Shown one piece after another: positions 21,453-30,398 of a stretch of DNA of 45,136 nucleotides. Within the stretch, counting starts at the first letter, position 1. Each line of letters starts with the position of its first letter. The notes below the pieces were generated by a model. That model saw only the letters and a program-made list of their open reading frames with translations, ran no database searches and was not told the origin of the DNA. The translations under genes were made by a program, and so were the position numbers. The stretch is from the NCBI GenBank assembly GCA_913058145.1, contig CAJXQM010000023.1, positions 1 through 45,136 of the forward strand, given 5' to 3'. The DNA comes from an uncultured Colwellia sp. GTDB taxonomy: Bacteria; Pseudomonadota; Gammaproteobacteria; Enterobacterales; Alteromonadaceae.

Positions 21453-21481
21453 ATTTAAACAGTTGTTTGAATGTGAGTCAA
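21453..21481 (-). promoter_or_regulatory. Candidate fadD promoter with PsrA-like operator
   Basis: On the minus strand TTGACT (21481-21476) and TTAAAT (21458-21453) are separated by exactly 17 bp. Between and over them, 21454-21471 reads TTTAAAC-AGTT-GTTTGAA, an inverted repeat of the form AAAC-N4-GTTT known for PsrA/fatty-acid repressors of gammaproteobacteria. Binding is inferred. Confidence 0.45.
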
Positions 21482-21490
21482 ACTTTAATA

Positions 21491-22387
21491 TTACACTAAA
21501 AAATTTTTAATCAATTCAGCTGTCTTTTGTGGTTGTTCCATATGCACATGATGGCCACCTTTAAGTTCGACAGTAGAAAAATTCTGAAATAAATCGCCAA
21601 AACTTTTCATGCCTGAGCTGACCATTTCTATACCATTACTGCCGTAAACAAGCTGTACTGGACAACTAATATCACGAATAAATTGCTCAGCTTGTTTTAA
21701 TGTTAAGCGATAAGGAGAGGTATTACGCAAGCGAGCATCCGATCGCCAACGATATCCCCCCACTTCTTTTATCAGTCCGCGCTCAACAATTAATTTAGCC
21801 TGTTCAAAGGGAAGATCTGAAACATTAACACGTGCTTTAATAGCGGAATCAATACTTGCATGGTAGCGTGTTTTCTTAGCACCACCTTGTTTGTTGTAGA
21901 GTGAACTGCCCTTAAAGCGGCTTAGCATACCATCACGTAATTGCTGTGTAGTTTGTTCAGCCTTATTACTAATAAAACCAATAGAATCAATTAAAGTCAA
22001 TGATTTCACTTTTTCAGGAAAAGCAGCAGCAAATGCGCTCGCGACCATTCCCCCCATAGAGTGAGCAACAATATCAACTTGTTGCCATTCGTTTACTTCA
22101 AATAACTGCAATAAATCATAAACCCAATCAATAAAATGATAATGTGCATCCAAACTTCTATGACTTGAATTTCCATGGCCGGGCCAGTCAATCGCAATAA
22201 TGCGCTTATTAACTAATTCACCTTCAAAGTATGACATCAAAGGTAAAAAACTGGCGGCATTATCTAACCAACCATGTAGACATAACACTATATTGTCTTT
22301 CGTCTCACTACCACCACAAGCAATACCTTGTAGTGACATAGTATCAAAAGAATATTTAACCTCTTCTAGCGTGTTTACAGATGACAT
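21491..22387 (-). CDS. SERHL-like alpha/beta hydrolase
   Basis: A 298-residue soluble serine hydrolase. The oxyanion motif is LCLHGWLDNAASF, the nucleophile Ser110 lies in VAHSMGG, IAIDWPGHGNSS is the family loop after strand 4, and the base His is in GGHHVHMEQP near the C-terminus. The pattern resembles the serine hydrolase-like (SERHL) group. Substrate unknown. The upstream M50-like gene stops nine bp before it on the same strand, so both belong to one transcript, and fadD follows about 190 bp downstream. Confidence 0.88.
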   Translation of the reverse strand: MSSVNTLEEVKYSFDTMSLQGIACGGSETKDNIVLCLHGWLDNAASFLPLMSYFEGELVNKRIIAIDWPGHGNSSHRSLDAHYHFIDWVYDLLQLFEVNEWQQVDIVAHSMGGMVASAFAAAFPEKVKSLTLIDSIGFISNKAEQTTQQLRDGMLSRFKGSSLYNKQGGAKKTRYHASIDSAIKARVNVSDLPFEQAKLIVERGLIKEVGGYRWRSDARLRNTSPYRLTLKQAEQFIRDISCPVQLVYGSNGIEMVSSGMKSFGDLFQNFSTVELKGGHHVHMEQPQKTAELIKNFLV

Positions 22388-22396
22388 TTAATGACC

Positions 22397-23074
22397 TTAA
22401 TTATGTTTTTTGGCACTTTTATAAAGAGAATACAGCGCAACTAACGCTAAAGAAAACCAAATTAATACCCAAATAAACTCAGGAATAAACGTCATCGTCG
22501 CCAAAGAAGCACCATCACCTAGATTCCGTCCGTCAAGCAAGTAAGATGGACTAAATAAACTATTCAATAAAATTAACAAGCCAAACAATTGCATTAATCG
22601 TTGTAAATAATGAAGCTTTGTTAATTTAATCGTAAGCAAAAATAAAGCGGCCAGCACCGCTAAAATAAACCATGTTAAAAGATCACGTCCCCAAAAAACA
22701 ATAGAACTAACGATTAACAAAAACACTAACACAGAAAACAGCTGTGCGGCACGTTGATGTGCACTAGCTAATTTATATATTCCCCAGCCCCACAGTGTTG
22801 CTCCTGCATAACCGGCAAAACTAATAACAAAAGCTATCCCTCCTTGTGTAGTACATAAACCGGCACCATTTGCGAACAATTGAATACGTAATACACTGCC
22901 GCCGGTCACAATGGCGGCTATACCATGACTAATTTCATGAAAATAACTTTCTAGCCAATTAAAGGGAATAGAAACCAGTGGCAGTTGTTTAATCACAACG
23001 GCTGCAATAAGTAGAATAAAAAAGTGATATTTTTGCCAGAAGCTTGATATTTGCTCTGAGGGTATAGTAGACAT
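22397..23074 (-). CDS. M50-like integral membrane protein
   Basis: A 225-residue protein with about six hydrophobic segments. The sequence ESYFHEISHGIAAIVTGG carries HExxH in a first-part membrane-proximal position, and the fold resembles the M50B-like metalloprotease group (PF13398 type). A second conserved Asp for zinc is plausible in the YLLDGRNLGDG segment but is not proven. May be an intramembrane protease or an inactive relative. Start: the longest frame uses a TTG at 23122; ATG 23074 (MSTIPSEQ) is preferred although its Shine-Dalgarno is weak. Shares a transcript with the alpha/beta hydrolase nine bp downstream. Confidence 0.8.
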   Translation of the reverse strand: MSTIPSEQISSFWQKYHFFILLIAAVVIKQLPLVSIPFNWLESYFHEISHGIAAIVTGGSVLRIQLFANGAGLCTTQGGIAFVISFAGYAGATLWGWGIYKLASAHQRAAQLFSVLVFLLIVSSIVFWGRDLLTWFILAVLAALFLLTIKLTKLHYLQRLMQLFGLLILLNSLFSPSYLLDGRNLGDGASLATMTFIPEFIWVLIWFSLALVALYSLYKSAKKHN

Positions 23075-23153
23075 TAAGGATTCTTTGTAGTTAGGTAGAG
23101 ATAATAAATAATATAATAACAAAGTCAGACGCTTTTAAGCGAAAACATTTACA

Positions 23154-23270
23154 CTAAATATTTATAAGGACATAATCAGATTTTTGCTTAATAATTTGTT
23201 GGGCTATTGCTTTTTGACAACCCATGGCATCAAGCGTAATGATACTATGTTCAATATCCTCCCAGCATCC
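23154..23270 (-). pseudogene. ISAs1-family transposase fragment
   Basis: Reading the minus strand from 23270 gives 38 codons and then TAG (23156-23154). They include IITLDAMGCQKAIAQQI and SDYVL, which match the conserved catalytic-Asp region of ISAs1/H-repeat transposases (typically TIDAMGCQ... DYVLALKGNQ). After DYVL the similarity breaks off. Everything before and after that region of the usual 370-residue transposase is missing, so this is a relic. It lies directly beside the triple 26-bp repeat at 23271-23345. Confidence 0.75.
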
Positions 23271-23345
23271 GTTCATCCTGAGCCCGTCGAAGGGTCGTTC
23301 ATCCTGAGCCCGTCGAAGGGTCGTTCATCCTGAGCCCGTCGAAGG
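23271..23345. repeat. 26-bp tandem repeat x3 (GTTCATCCTGAGC family)
   Basis: Three head-to-tail copies, at 23271-23296, 23297-23322 and 23323-23345 (the last lacks its final three bases). Each runs GTTCATCCTGAGC, then CC, then GTCGAAGG and GTC. It belongs to the dispersed repeat family also found at 35864-35920 and 39315-39613. Confidence 0.95.
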
Positions 23346-23401
23346 TGACGTTATTAATAAATTCAAAGTATTAGGTGTATTTTTAAGCATAAGTTAATAG
23401 A

Positions 23402-24124
23402 CTATTCCCTTCCCGGCAATTTTTTCCATGACACCGTATCACGTACATAAACAGGCTGTGCATCTTCTGCATCAACCCCTTTACCTTGTTCAAGTGAAAT
23501 AACACCAATAGCTAGCATGGCTTCTGCACTTGGAAACAACACGTCGGGTGAACCCCTATTACTTTTTAATGGCAACAAGGGTTCCTTATAGGCGTCCCAA
23601 GCACTACCAACACCATATTGAGGCTGATTAACGACACTTGATAAATGCTGTGCTAATTGTTCAGGGGCTGTTACCGCTTCTGCACATTGTGGCTGCATAA
23701 TGTTATTTTCATCCAGCATAAAATAGCCGTTGTATACTTCTCCCATTCGAGCATCAATGGCAGCAATAACACCGGTACTTTTTCCGTTAACTTTTCCTTG
23801 TATTTTTCCTTGTATAAACGCTAACTGCGCCATTGCTTGTAAGCTTGATACACCAAAAACGGGTATATTAGCGGCAAAAGCTAAGCCTTGCGCGACCCCA
23901 ACACCTATTCGTACACCGGTAAAACTGCCCGGCCCTCGCCCAAAAATCAAACCATCACATTGTGATAACTTAATACCGGCTTGGGTTAATACCTCATCAA
24001 CCATAGGCAATAATTGCAAGCTATGTGATTGCGGGCATAAATCATAACGGCTATAAAGCTTACCGTTAACTTGTAAAGCAACTGAGCAGGCTTCAGTTGA
24101 AGCATCAATGGCCAAATAATTCAC
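23402..24124 (-). CDS. tsaB: tRNA threonylcarbamoyladenosine complex protein TsaB
   Basis: Scaffold partner of TsaD (with TsaE) in making the t6A37 modification of ANN-decoding tRNAs. The ASKHA-fold N-terminus MNYLAIDASTEACSVAL, LLPMVDEVL, the signature FGRGPGSFTGVRIGVGVAQGLAF, AAIDARMGEVY and the C-terminal QPVYVRDTVSWKKLPG all match E. coli TsaB. At 240 residues the length is normal. A Lys/Gly-rich short insertion (QGKIQGKVNGKS) sits near residue 110. Next to yoaA on the same strand, as in E. coli; downstream lies the transposase relic. Confidence 0.96.
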   Translation of the reverse strand: MNYLAIDASTEACSVALQVNGKLYSRYDLCPQSHSLQLLPMVDEVLTQAGIKLSQCDGLIFGRGPGSFTGVRIGVGVAQGLAFAANIPVFGVSSLQAMAQLAFIQGKIQGKVNGKSTGVIAAIDARMGEVYNGYFMLDENNIMQPQCAEAVTAPEQLAQHLSSVVNQPQYGVGSAWDAYKEPLLPLKSNRGSPDVLFPSAEAMLAIGVISLEQGKGVDAEDAQPVYVRDTVSWKKLPGRE

Positions 24125-24223
24125 TACTAATTTCCTTAAACACTATCAATTGAACTATGTTTGTAAAGCATGCTTTCAAACACTGTCTTTATTCTCTTAA
24201 TTTACACTCTTTGCACACTGCCT

Positions 24224-26155
24224 TTAGACTATACTCTCTAAAAACTTGGCAGCTTTGTCTAAATCACGACTACGTTTCATCTGGGGTAAACTTTTTAAAA
24301 AGGTTTCTCCGTAAGGACGATTCACGAGTCGATTATCACAAATCACCAACACACCACGATCGCTAACATCACGAATAAGCCGACCAACACCTTGCTTAAG
24401 TGCAATAACCGCTTGCGGTAATTGTATTTGAGCAAACGCATCACCCCCTTGTCTTCTAACATCCTCACAACGCGCTTGCAGTAAGGGATCATCTGGAGAA
24501 GCAAAAGGCAATTTATCAATAATAACACAGGTTAGCTTATCACCTCTAACGTCAATTCCTTCCCAAAAACTCGCCGTAGCTAATAATACCGAATCGTCAT
24601 TTTCAACAAATTGCTCAAGTAATACCCGTTTGCCCATTTGCCCTTGCACTAATAAGGGGTTATCAATACTATCGGCTAAAATTTCTGCCACTTGGTGCAT
24701 CACTCGGTAGCTGGTAAACAGCATAAAGCAGGCACCTTTACTGGCAGCAATTAACGGCTCTGCCAATTGTGCTAAATGCGTCGCACGATTCTTATCATTC
24801 GCTTCGGGTAAATACCGCGGTACAATCAGCTGTGATTGTTGCTGATAATCAAAGGGACTTTCTAACAGCAATTGACTCGCCTCATTTAAGCCTAAATGCT
24901 GGGCGAAATGATCAAAGCTATTGTCAACGGCTAGTGTTGCAGAAGTAAAAATCCAACCCGCGCCAGACTCTTTCACATAAGCACTAAATTTGTCGGCTAC
25001 ACTTAACGGGGTTTGATGTAAAACCACATGACGGGGTGTCGTTTCATACCAAAAACTCATGCCATTGATATCAACATTCACCATCACATCATATTGTGCT
25101 AACAAATAAACGGCTCTATCAAAACAATTATCAATCGCCTCATTGCGCGAAACGCAAAGTTTGATGACTTGATATAAAAAATCTAAATCAACTTTTAAGC
25201 GTTGAAATTTTTGTACAAATTGCTGCTGTTGACATTTTTCACGCCAGTTGCCACGCTCAGGATCGTAATTAAATAACAAGCGAAACTCTTGACAGGTTTT
25301 TTGCAATTTATCTGCGGCTAACCCTAATTGCTTTACATCGGTTAATTTACTCCGATAAACCTGCGAAACATCCGCACATAAATCAACTAATTGTTTGGTA
25401 GAAAATGCGTCACCAAAATAATCACTGGCAATATCACCTATTTGATGGGCCTCATCAAAAATCATCACTTGTGCTTTAGGAATTAATTCACCAAAACCGG
25501 TATCTTTAAGTGCCATATCAGCAAAAAACAAATGATGATTGACGACAATTAAATCTGCATCAATAGCTTTTTGTCTTGCTCTAACTAAATAACATTGCTC
25601 ATAATCAGGACAATCCTTTGCTAAACAGTTATCTAACGTGCTAGTAATAAAAGGAAAAACGCCAGAGTCTTCGGTTACATTCACTAATTCGCCAATATCA
25701 CCGGTTTGGGTACTATTGGCCCACGTTTTCACTTTCACTAAATCGCTTAAGGTATTGGCATCAAGCTGGCCACGGCTTTCTTGGTATTGCGCTAATCGAT
25801 AACGGCATAAATAATTAGCACGCCCTTTTAATAAAGCAATTTGAGCATTGCTGGCTAACGATTTTTTGACCAGAGGAATATCTTTATGAAAAAGCTGTTC
25901 TTGCAGATTTTTAGTCCCGGTTGAAATGATGATTTTTTTATCATTATTCGAGTTTTTAATGCTAAGAAAAGCCGGAATTAAATAGGCAAATGTTTTGCCT
26001 GTTCCTGTGCCCGCCTCCACAATAAGCGAAGACTGTTTTTCAATCGCATGGGCAACACCCATTGCCATATCTGTTTGGGCTTGGCGAGGAGAGAAGCCAT
26101 CAATGGCTTTGGCTAGTGTGCCATGTTGTGAAAAAGCTTGGGCTACAGACGTCAT
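24224..26155 (-). CDS. yoaA: DinG-family ATP-dependent helicase YoaA
   Basis: Superfamily 2 iron-sulfur helicase of the XPD/DinG group; in E. coli YoaA pairs with the polymerase clamp-loader subunit HolC for repair at stalled forks. Walker A is EAGTGTGKTFAYL, the iron-sulfur cysteines are YLC followed by C-x5-C-x5-C in NCLAKDCPDYEQC, the DEAH box is IFDEAHQIGD and motif VI is QGVGRLIR. At 643 residues it is near E. coli YoaA (636). DinG itself is longer and has a different N-terminus, so YoaA is preferred. It lies 99 bp upstream of tsaB on the same strand. Confidence 0.94.
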   Translation of the reverse strand: MTSVAQAFSQHGTLAKAIDGFSPRQAQTDMAMGVAHAIEKQSSLIVEAGTGTGKTFAYLIPAFLSIKNSNNDKKIIISTGTKNLQEQLFHKDIPLVKKSLASNAQIALLKGRANYLCRYRLAQYQESRGQLDANTLSDLVKVKTWANSTQTGDIGELVNVTEDSGVFPFITSTLDNCLAKDCPDYEQCYLVRARQKAIDADLIVVNHHLFFADMALKDTGFGELIPKAQVMIFDEAHQIGDIASDYFGDAFSTKQLVDLCADVSQVYRSKLTDVKQLGLAADKLQKTCQEFRLLFNYDPERGNWREKCQQQQFVQKFQRLKVDLDFLYQVIKLCVSRNEAIDNCFDRAVYLLAQYDVMVNVDINGMSFWYETTPRHVVLHQTPLSVADKFSAYVKESGAGWIFTSATLAVDNSFDHFAQHLGLNEASQLLLESPFDYQQQSQLIVPRYLPEANDKNRATHLAQLAEPLIAASKGACFMLFTSYRVMHQVAEILADSIDNPLLVQGQMGKRVLLEQFVENDDSVLLATASFWEGIDVRGDKLTCVIIDKLPFASPDDPLLQARCEDVRRQGGDAFAQIQLPQAVIALKQGVGRLIRDVSDRGVLVICDNRLVNRPYGETFLKSLPQMKRSRDLDKAAKFLESIV

Positions 26156-26598
26156 GAATAGCGAGTAAAACCAAATGAGAATTAAGAAAGTAGAGAATTA
26201 TACTGTTTTACTGTTAAACATAAAGCATTAAACATAAAGATCTAAATGGTTAACTTCTTCTTTAGGATAAAATTACGCTAAATCCTCATCAAAATTTATT
26301 GCTTTTTTTAGCCACTGCATTATTGAGCTATTTTTTAGTTGAATCATTGTTATTCTTTTTTATGAGCCCCTCTAATGACTTTTTACACACTCATTATTGC
26401 TTGTTTTATAAACAAATATTATCGAAAAAAAATATAAACGTTCATTTAAAAAAAGAGTAATAACTCTAAGTACGTACCTTATAAACATTCGTTATAAAAA
26501 ACAGCTATTTATTTCTTGCAGCTGAATAACTTTATTAGTACTGTACAGACATAAAGAATATAAAACGTATCTTATTACACTATTGAGTTTAACACCTT
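26156..26598. other. Divergent intergenic region yoaA / his operon
   Basis: About 440 bp of AT-rich DNA with no gene. It must hold the his promoter: TTGCAG near 26516 followed after 17 bp by TACTGT is one weak possibility. No other signal was recognised. Confidence 0.5.
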
Positions 26599-26646
26599 AT
26601 GATTATTAACCTGAATAACCGACATCATCACCATCATATCGACTAG
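26599..26646 (+). CDS. hisL: his operon leader peptide
   Basis: A 15-codon reading frame, MIINLNNRHHHHHID, with five successive His codons and a TAG stop at 26644-26646. Ribosome stalling at these codons when charged tRNA-His is scarce would favour antitermination of the attenuator at 26737-26773. E. coli HisL has seven His codons. The position, 240 bp before hisG and just ahead of the hairpins, makes the call firm. Confidence 0.95.
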   Translation: MIINLNNRHHHHHID

Positions 26647-26683
26647 TCCGTTCAGGTTTGCTTTATAGAATAGATAAAGAAAA

Positions 26684-26712
26684 CTCACGATGGGCTTCAG
26701 CCTTTCGTGGAG
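26684..26712 (+). promoter_or_regulatory. his leader hairpin
   Basis: CTC-ACGA and TCGT-GGAG pair with one bulge, enclosing an inner GGCT / AGCC. It lies between the leader peptide and the terminator, where pause or antiterminator structures are expected. The alternative pairing was not worked out in full. Confidence 0.5.
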
Positions 26713-26736
26713 TTAAACTAAATAACCAAATTTATA

Positions 26737-26773
26737 AACCCCCGGAAGAGCTTGAAATCTTTCGGGGGTTTTT
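26737..26773 (+). terminator. his operon attenuator
   Basis: Stem AACCCCCGGAAGA with TCTTTCGGGGGTT (one G-U pair), eight-base loop, then TTT. It stands 90 bp after the leader peptide stop and 113 bp before hisG, the standard place for the attenuator. Confidence 0.93.
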
Positions 26774-26886
26774 CGTATTAAGCAAATTGAAAATGGTACT
26801 TATATCCGTTCAACTTGAATAGGCATGATTCAACTGGAATTAGAAACGCCTTTAGAAATTAAAAAATTAAACTAGGAATTAACAAA

Positions 26887-27789
26887 ATGACTACATCAGA
26901 GCCACGTTTACGCATTGCCATGCAAAAATCAGGGCGTCTTAGTGACGACACTCAAACGTTATTTAAGGGTTGCGGCCTAAAACTTAATGTTAGCGACCGT
27001 CGCTTACTTGCTCATGTTAAAAATATGCCTATTGATATCATGAGAGTTCGTAGTAGCGATATTCCAGGCCTTATTATGGATGGTGTTTGTGACTTAGGTA
27101 TTGTTGGTGATAATACGCTCGAAGAAGAAGAGTTATCACGTGCACTTATCGGCCTTAAAAACACGTACATTAAAACAACCCCGTTGAACTTTGGTGGCTG
27201 TCGTTTTTCAATCGCGATGCCTGAAGAGTTTGAGTACACAGGTATACAGTGTTTAGACGGTTTGCGATTCGCCACTACCTACCCTCAGTTATTAACTCGC
27301 TTTGCTAAAGACAACGATATTAACGTTGAATTTTGTTTATTAAAAGGCTCTGTTGAAGTGGCTCCAAGAGTGGGTTTAGCCGATGGTATTTGTGATTTAG
27401 TCTCTACCGGCGCAACGCTTGAAGCAAATGGGTTAAAAGAAGTTGCTGAAGTATTTCGCTCTAAAGCGTCACTTATTCAACGCTCAGAGCCGTTAGGTGA
27501 CGAAAAACAAGCGATTTTAAATACATTACTTCCTCGTATTAACGGTGTAATGAAGGCCAAAGAAAGCAAATACATTATGCTACATGCCCCTAAAGATAAA
27601 GTTAGTGAAGTTAGCGCATTAATGCCAGGTAAAGAAACGCCAACAATACTTCCCCTTGCGGGTCGTGATGATTTAGTCGCAGTGCATGTTGTGGCAACAG
27701 AAACTTTTTTCTGGGAAACAATGGAAAGTTTAAAAGCGCTAGGCTGTAATTCTATCCTAGTGATGCCTATTGAGAAAATGATGGGCTAA
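26887..27789 (+). CDS. hisG: ATP phosphoribosyltransferase
   Basis: First and feedback-controlled step of histidine synthesis: ATP + PRPP gives phosphoribosyl-ATP. Long-form HisG of 300 residues (E. coli 299): [16 protein letters not shown], the PRPP loop segment [18 protein letters not shown], and the C-terminal regulatory ACT-like domain (from about 225, [20 protein letters not shown]). AGGA lies nine bases before the ATG. The stop codon TAA overlaps the first base of a 123-bp inverted-repeat element that separates it from hisD. Confidence 0.98.
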   Translation: MTTSEPRLRIAMQKSGRLSDDTQTLFKGCGLKLNVSDRRLLAHVKNMPIDIMRVRSSDIPGLIMDGVCDLGIVGDNTLEEEELSRALIGLKNTYIKTTPLNFGGCRFSIAMPEEFEYTGIQCLDGLRFATTYPQLLTRFAKDNDINVEFCLLKGSVEVAPRVGLADGICDLVSTGATLEANGLKEVAEVFRSKASLIQRSEPLGDEKQAILNTLLPRINGVMKAKESKYIMLHAPKDKVSEVSALMPGKETPTILPLAGRDDLVAVHVVATETFFWETMESLKALGCNSILVMPIEKMMG

Positions 27790-27911
27790 TCTGCGTCAGA
27801 ATTGTAATTTCAGCGGCATTGTCTTCGTTGTTCATCGCCATCACTTAGCATACTAAGCTCAGGCGATTCACAACTTGACAGCTTAGCTGAAATCTCAATT
27901 ATTTAGCAGAT
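27789..27911. repeat. MITE-like 123-bp inverted-repeat element between hisG and hisD
   Basis: Terminal inverted repeats of 26 bp (27789-27814 and 27886-27911) agree at 19 positions, with ATCTGC at the tip, AATTG in the middle and ATTTCAGC at the inner end. A second hairpin inside pairs 27827-27848 with 27853-27874 (16 of 22), including CTTAG-CATA-CTAAG at its tip. The outer and inner repeats make the whole element able to fold on itself. No reading frame inside. Confidence 0.8.
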
Positions 27912-27963
27912 CTGAGAAGTTAAAATACAATAAATATTATGTAGCATAGATTTAGAGAGAATT

Positions 27964-29268
27964 ATGAATACTCAAACGATCAATTGGCAAGAAACCTCTG
28001 AACAGCAAAAAATTGATGCGCTTGCTCGTCCTGCTATTGCCGATAATGCCTTGTTATCAACGCAAGTCGCTAACATTTTATCGCAAGTTAAACGACTGGG
28101 TGATAAGAGCCTTTTTGCCTTAACTGAGCAATTTGACGGTATTGCCTTAACCACTTTAGCGGTCACTGCCGCACAAGTTAAGCAAGCAAAACTCGCCTTA
28201 ACGGAGAAAAGGTTAAAAGCCATTAATACGGCTTATACCCATATAAAAAGTTTTCACAGCGCACAAACCCAAGAAGATGTTTTTGTTGAAACGTGCCCAG
28301 GTGTTCGTTGTACCTTAAAAACAGAAGCCATTGAAAGTGTCGGTTTGTATATTCCTGCCGGTTCAGCGCCCTTACCTTCAACGGTACTGATGTTAGGTGT
28401 TCCAGCACAATTAACCGGTTGTAAGCGCACTGTACTGGTTTGCCCACCCAACAAAAATGGTCAATTAGCCAATGAAGTATTAGTTGCGGCAGGGCTTTGT
28501 GGTATCACTGAAATTTATACCATCGGCGGCGCACAAGCTATTGCTGCCTTAGCTTATGGCACTGAAAGTATTGCTCCCGTAAATAAAGTGTTTGGCCCAG
28601 GTAATCGTTATGTCACTGAAGCAAAAAAACAACTCTCTCAACAGGTAGCTGGCTTTACTATTGATATGCCCGCAGGCCCGTCAGAAGTATTAGTGATTGC
28701 CGATGAAAAGGCTAATCCAGCGTTTATCGCCGCTGATTTACTGTCACAAGCTGAACATGGCGCTGATAGCCAAGTTATTTTACTAACCGATAGCGAATCG
28801 TTAATTGGCAAAGTTAGTCTTGAACTTAACAAACAAGTCGCCGTACTTTCAAGACGTGAAATAGCCGAAAAAGCACTAAAGCAGTCGCGGTTAATTTTAA
28901 CCAAAGATTTAACGCAAGCAGTCGACGTATCAAATTGTTATGGCCCTGAGCACTTAATTATTCAAACTGAAAGTCCACACGCTTTATTAACGAATTTACG
29001 TAATGCGGGTTCCATTTTTGTGGGTGCTTACACGCCAGAATCAGCCGGTGATTATGCCAGTGGTACCAATCACGTATTACCAACTTATGGTTATTCCAAA
29101 GTGATCAGTAGTTTATCGTTAGCTGACTTTTCTCGCCGTTATACCGTACAAGAAATTAGTAAAACGGGTTTAACCAACTTAGCCGAATGTATTATTGAAC
29201 TAACCGACGCAGAGGGTTTAGATGCACATCAACGTGCGGTAACCATCCGTTTAGAAGAAAAGGCATAA
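27964..29268 (+). CDS. hisD: Histidinol dehydrogenase
   Basis: Catalyses the last two steps, L-histidinol to L-histidine, with two NAD+ and zinc. 434 residues, as in E. coli. Family features are ESVGLYIPAGSAPLPSTVLMLGVPA, GGAQAIAALAYGTESI, KVFGPGNRYVTEAK, DMPAGPSEVLV, the zinc-ligand and catalytic stretch SQAEHGADSQV, and GPEHL plus GDYASGTNHVLPT near the C-terminus. AGAGA precedes the ATG. It is separated from hisG by 174 bp, the only large gap in the operon, and ends two bp before hisC. Confidence 0.98.
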   Translation: MNTQTINWQETSEQQKIDALARPAIADNALLSTQVANILSQVKRLGDKSLFALTEQFDGIALTTLAVTAAQVKQAKLALTEKRLKAINTAYTHIKSFHSAQTQEDVFVETCPGVRCTLKTEAIESVGLYIPAGSAPLPSTVLMLGVPAQLTGCKRTVLVCPPNKNGQLANEVLVAAGLCGITEIYTIGGAQAIAALAYGTESIAPVNKVFGPGNRYVTEAKKQLSQQVAGFTIDMPAGPSEVLVIADEKANPAFIAADLLSQAEHGADSQVILLTDSESLIGKVSLELNKQVAVLSRREIAEKALKQSRLILTKDLTQAVDVSNCYGPEHLIIQTESPHALLTNLRNAGSIFVGAYTPESAGDYASGTNHVLPTYGYSKVISSLSLADFSRRYTVQEISKTGLTNLAECIIELTDAEGLDAHQRAVTIRLEEKA

Positions 29269-29270
29269 TC

Positions 29271-30398
29271 ATGAGTACTTCACTAACTTTAATAGAAAGA
29301 TTAGCCCGTGAAGAGCTTGTTGATATGGTGCCTTATCAATCTGCACGCAGGTTGTTTGCACATGGCAATGCTAATAGTAATGGCGCTAGTGGTGATGCGG
29401 AGCAAACAGCGCATAAAGTATGGCTTAACGCTAATGAAGCGCCCGGCAAAGGTGAATATCAAGTAAGCAGTGATAACATCAATCGTTATCCAGACTTTCA
29501 ACCTGATAATTTATTGAACGCTTATAGCGAGTATTGTGGTCTTGAACGCTCACAAATATTAGCCACTCGCGGCGCTGATGAAGGCATAGAACTGATCATT
29601 CGTAGTTTTTGCCGTGCCTACCAAGACAGTATATTAATTTGCCCCCCAACTTATGGTATGTATGCCATTAGCGCTGAAAATCACGGTGCTGGTATTGTAA
29701 AAGTGCCTTTGCAAAACGCTGGCCAAGGAATGCAACTAAACCTAGACGCGTTAGCATCAAAGGTTGGTAAAGTAAAAGTCGTCTTTTTATGCTCACCCGG
29801 CAATCCTACAGGCAATTTATTATCTAAAAAAGATATTGTCGCCGCTATCGAGCTATTTAAAGACAGCGCTATCGTAGTGGTTGATGAGGCCTACATAGAG
29901 TTTTCACCCGAACAAACTAGCATTGATTTATTAGCACAGTACGAGAATGTCATTGTACTAAGAACCTTATCTAAAGCGTTTGCTTTAGCCGGCTTACGTT
30001 GTGGATTTACTTTAGCCAGTAAAGAAACTATCACCTTACTCAGTAAAGTCATTGCTCCTTACCCTATATCAGCGCCCGTCGCAGCAATAGCCAGTAAGGC
30101 ATTAAGTACTGATTTAGAAGAAATGGCCCAACGCGTGCAAGCTTGCAACAGACTTAAAGCAACGCTATCACTATGGTTGAGCGAGCAAAATTGGTGTAGT
30201 GAAGTATTTGCTAGCGACGCTAACTTTATTTTATTTCGCTGTATGAACCTACAAGAAAAGACACGTATTTTTGATACCTTAGTAGAAAAAAATATTTTGA
30301 TCCGCGATCAATCTAAGCAAATGCAGTTAGAAAACTGTTTACGCATCAGTATCGGCAGTGAACAAGAAATCACCCAACTTAAAGAAGTATTATCATGA
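29271..30398 (+). CDS. hisC: Histidinol-phosphate aminotransferase
   Basis: PLP enzyme converting imidazole-acetol phosphate and glutamate to histidinol phosphate. Fold-type I pattern: [59 protein letters not shown], the PLP Schiff-base Lys in [17 protein letters not shown] (about residue 234) and the C-terminal [10 protein letters not shown]. 375 residues, about 19 longer than E. coli HisC because of a small Asn/Gly/Ser-rich insertion ([13 protein letters not shown]) near residue 35. The last four bases overlap hisB (ATGA), implying translational coupling. Confidence 0.98.
   Translation: MSTSLTLIERLAREELVDMVPYQSARRLFAHGNANSNGASGDAEQTAHKVWLNANEAPGKGEYQVSSDNINRYPDFQPDNLLNAYSEYCGLERSQILATRGADEGIELIIRSFCRAYQDSILICPPTYGMYAISAENHGAGIVKVPLQNAGQGMQLNLDALASKVGKVKVVFLCSPGNPTGNLLSKKDIVAAIELFKDSAIVVVDEAYIEFSPEQTSIDLLAQYENVIVLRTLSKAFALAGLRCGFTLASKETITLLSKVIAPYPISAPVAAIASKALSTDLEEMAQRVQACNRLKATLSLWLSEQNWCSEVFASDANFILFRCMNLQEKTRIFDTLVEKNILIRDQSKQMQLENCLRISIGSEQEITQLKEVLS

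Noticed and set aside
23271..23345. Three 26-bp repeats that could be a CRISPR remnant
   Set aside because: Head-to-tail with no spacers, and the same sequence recurs singly at other loci in both orientations.
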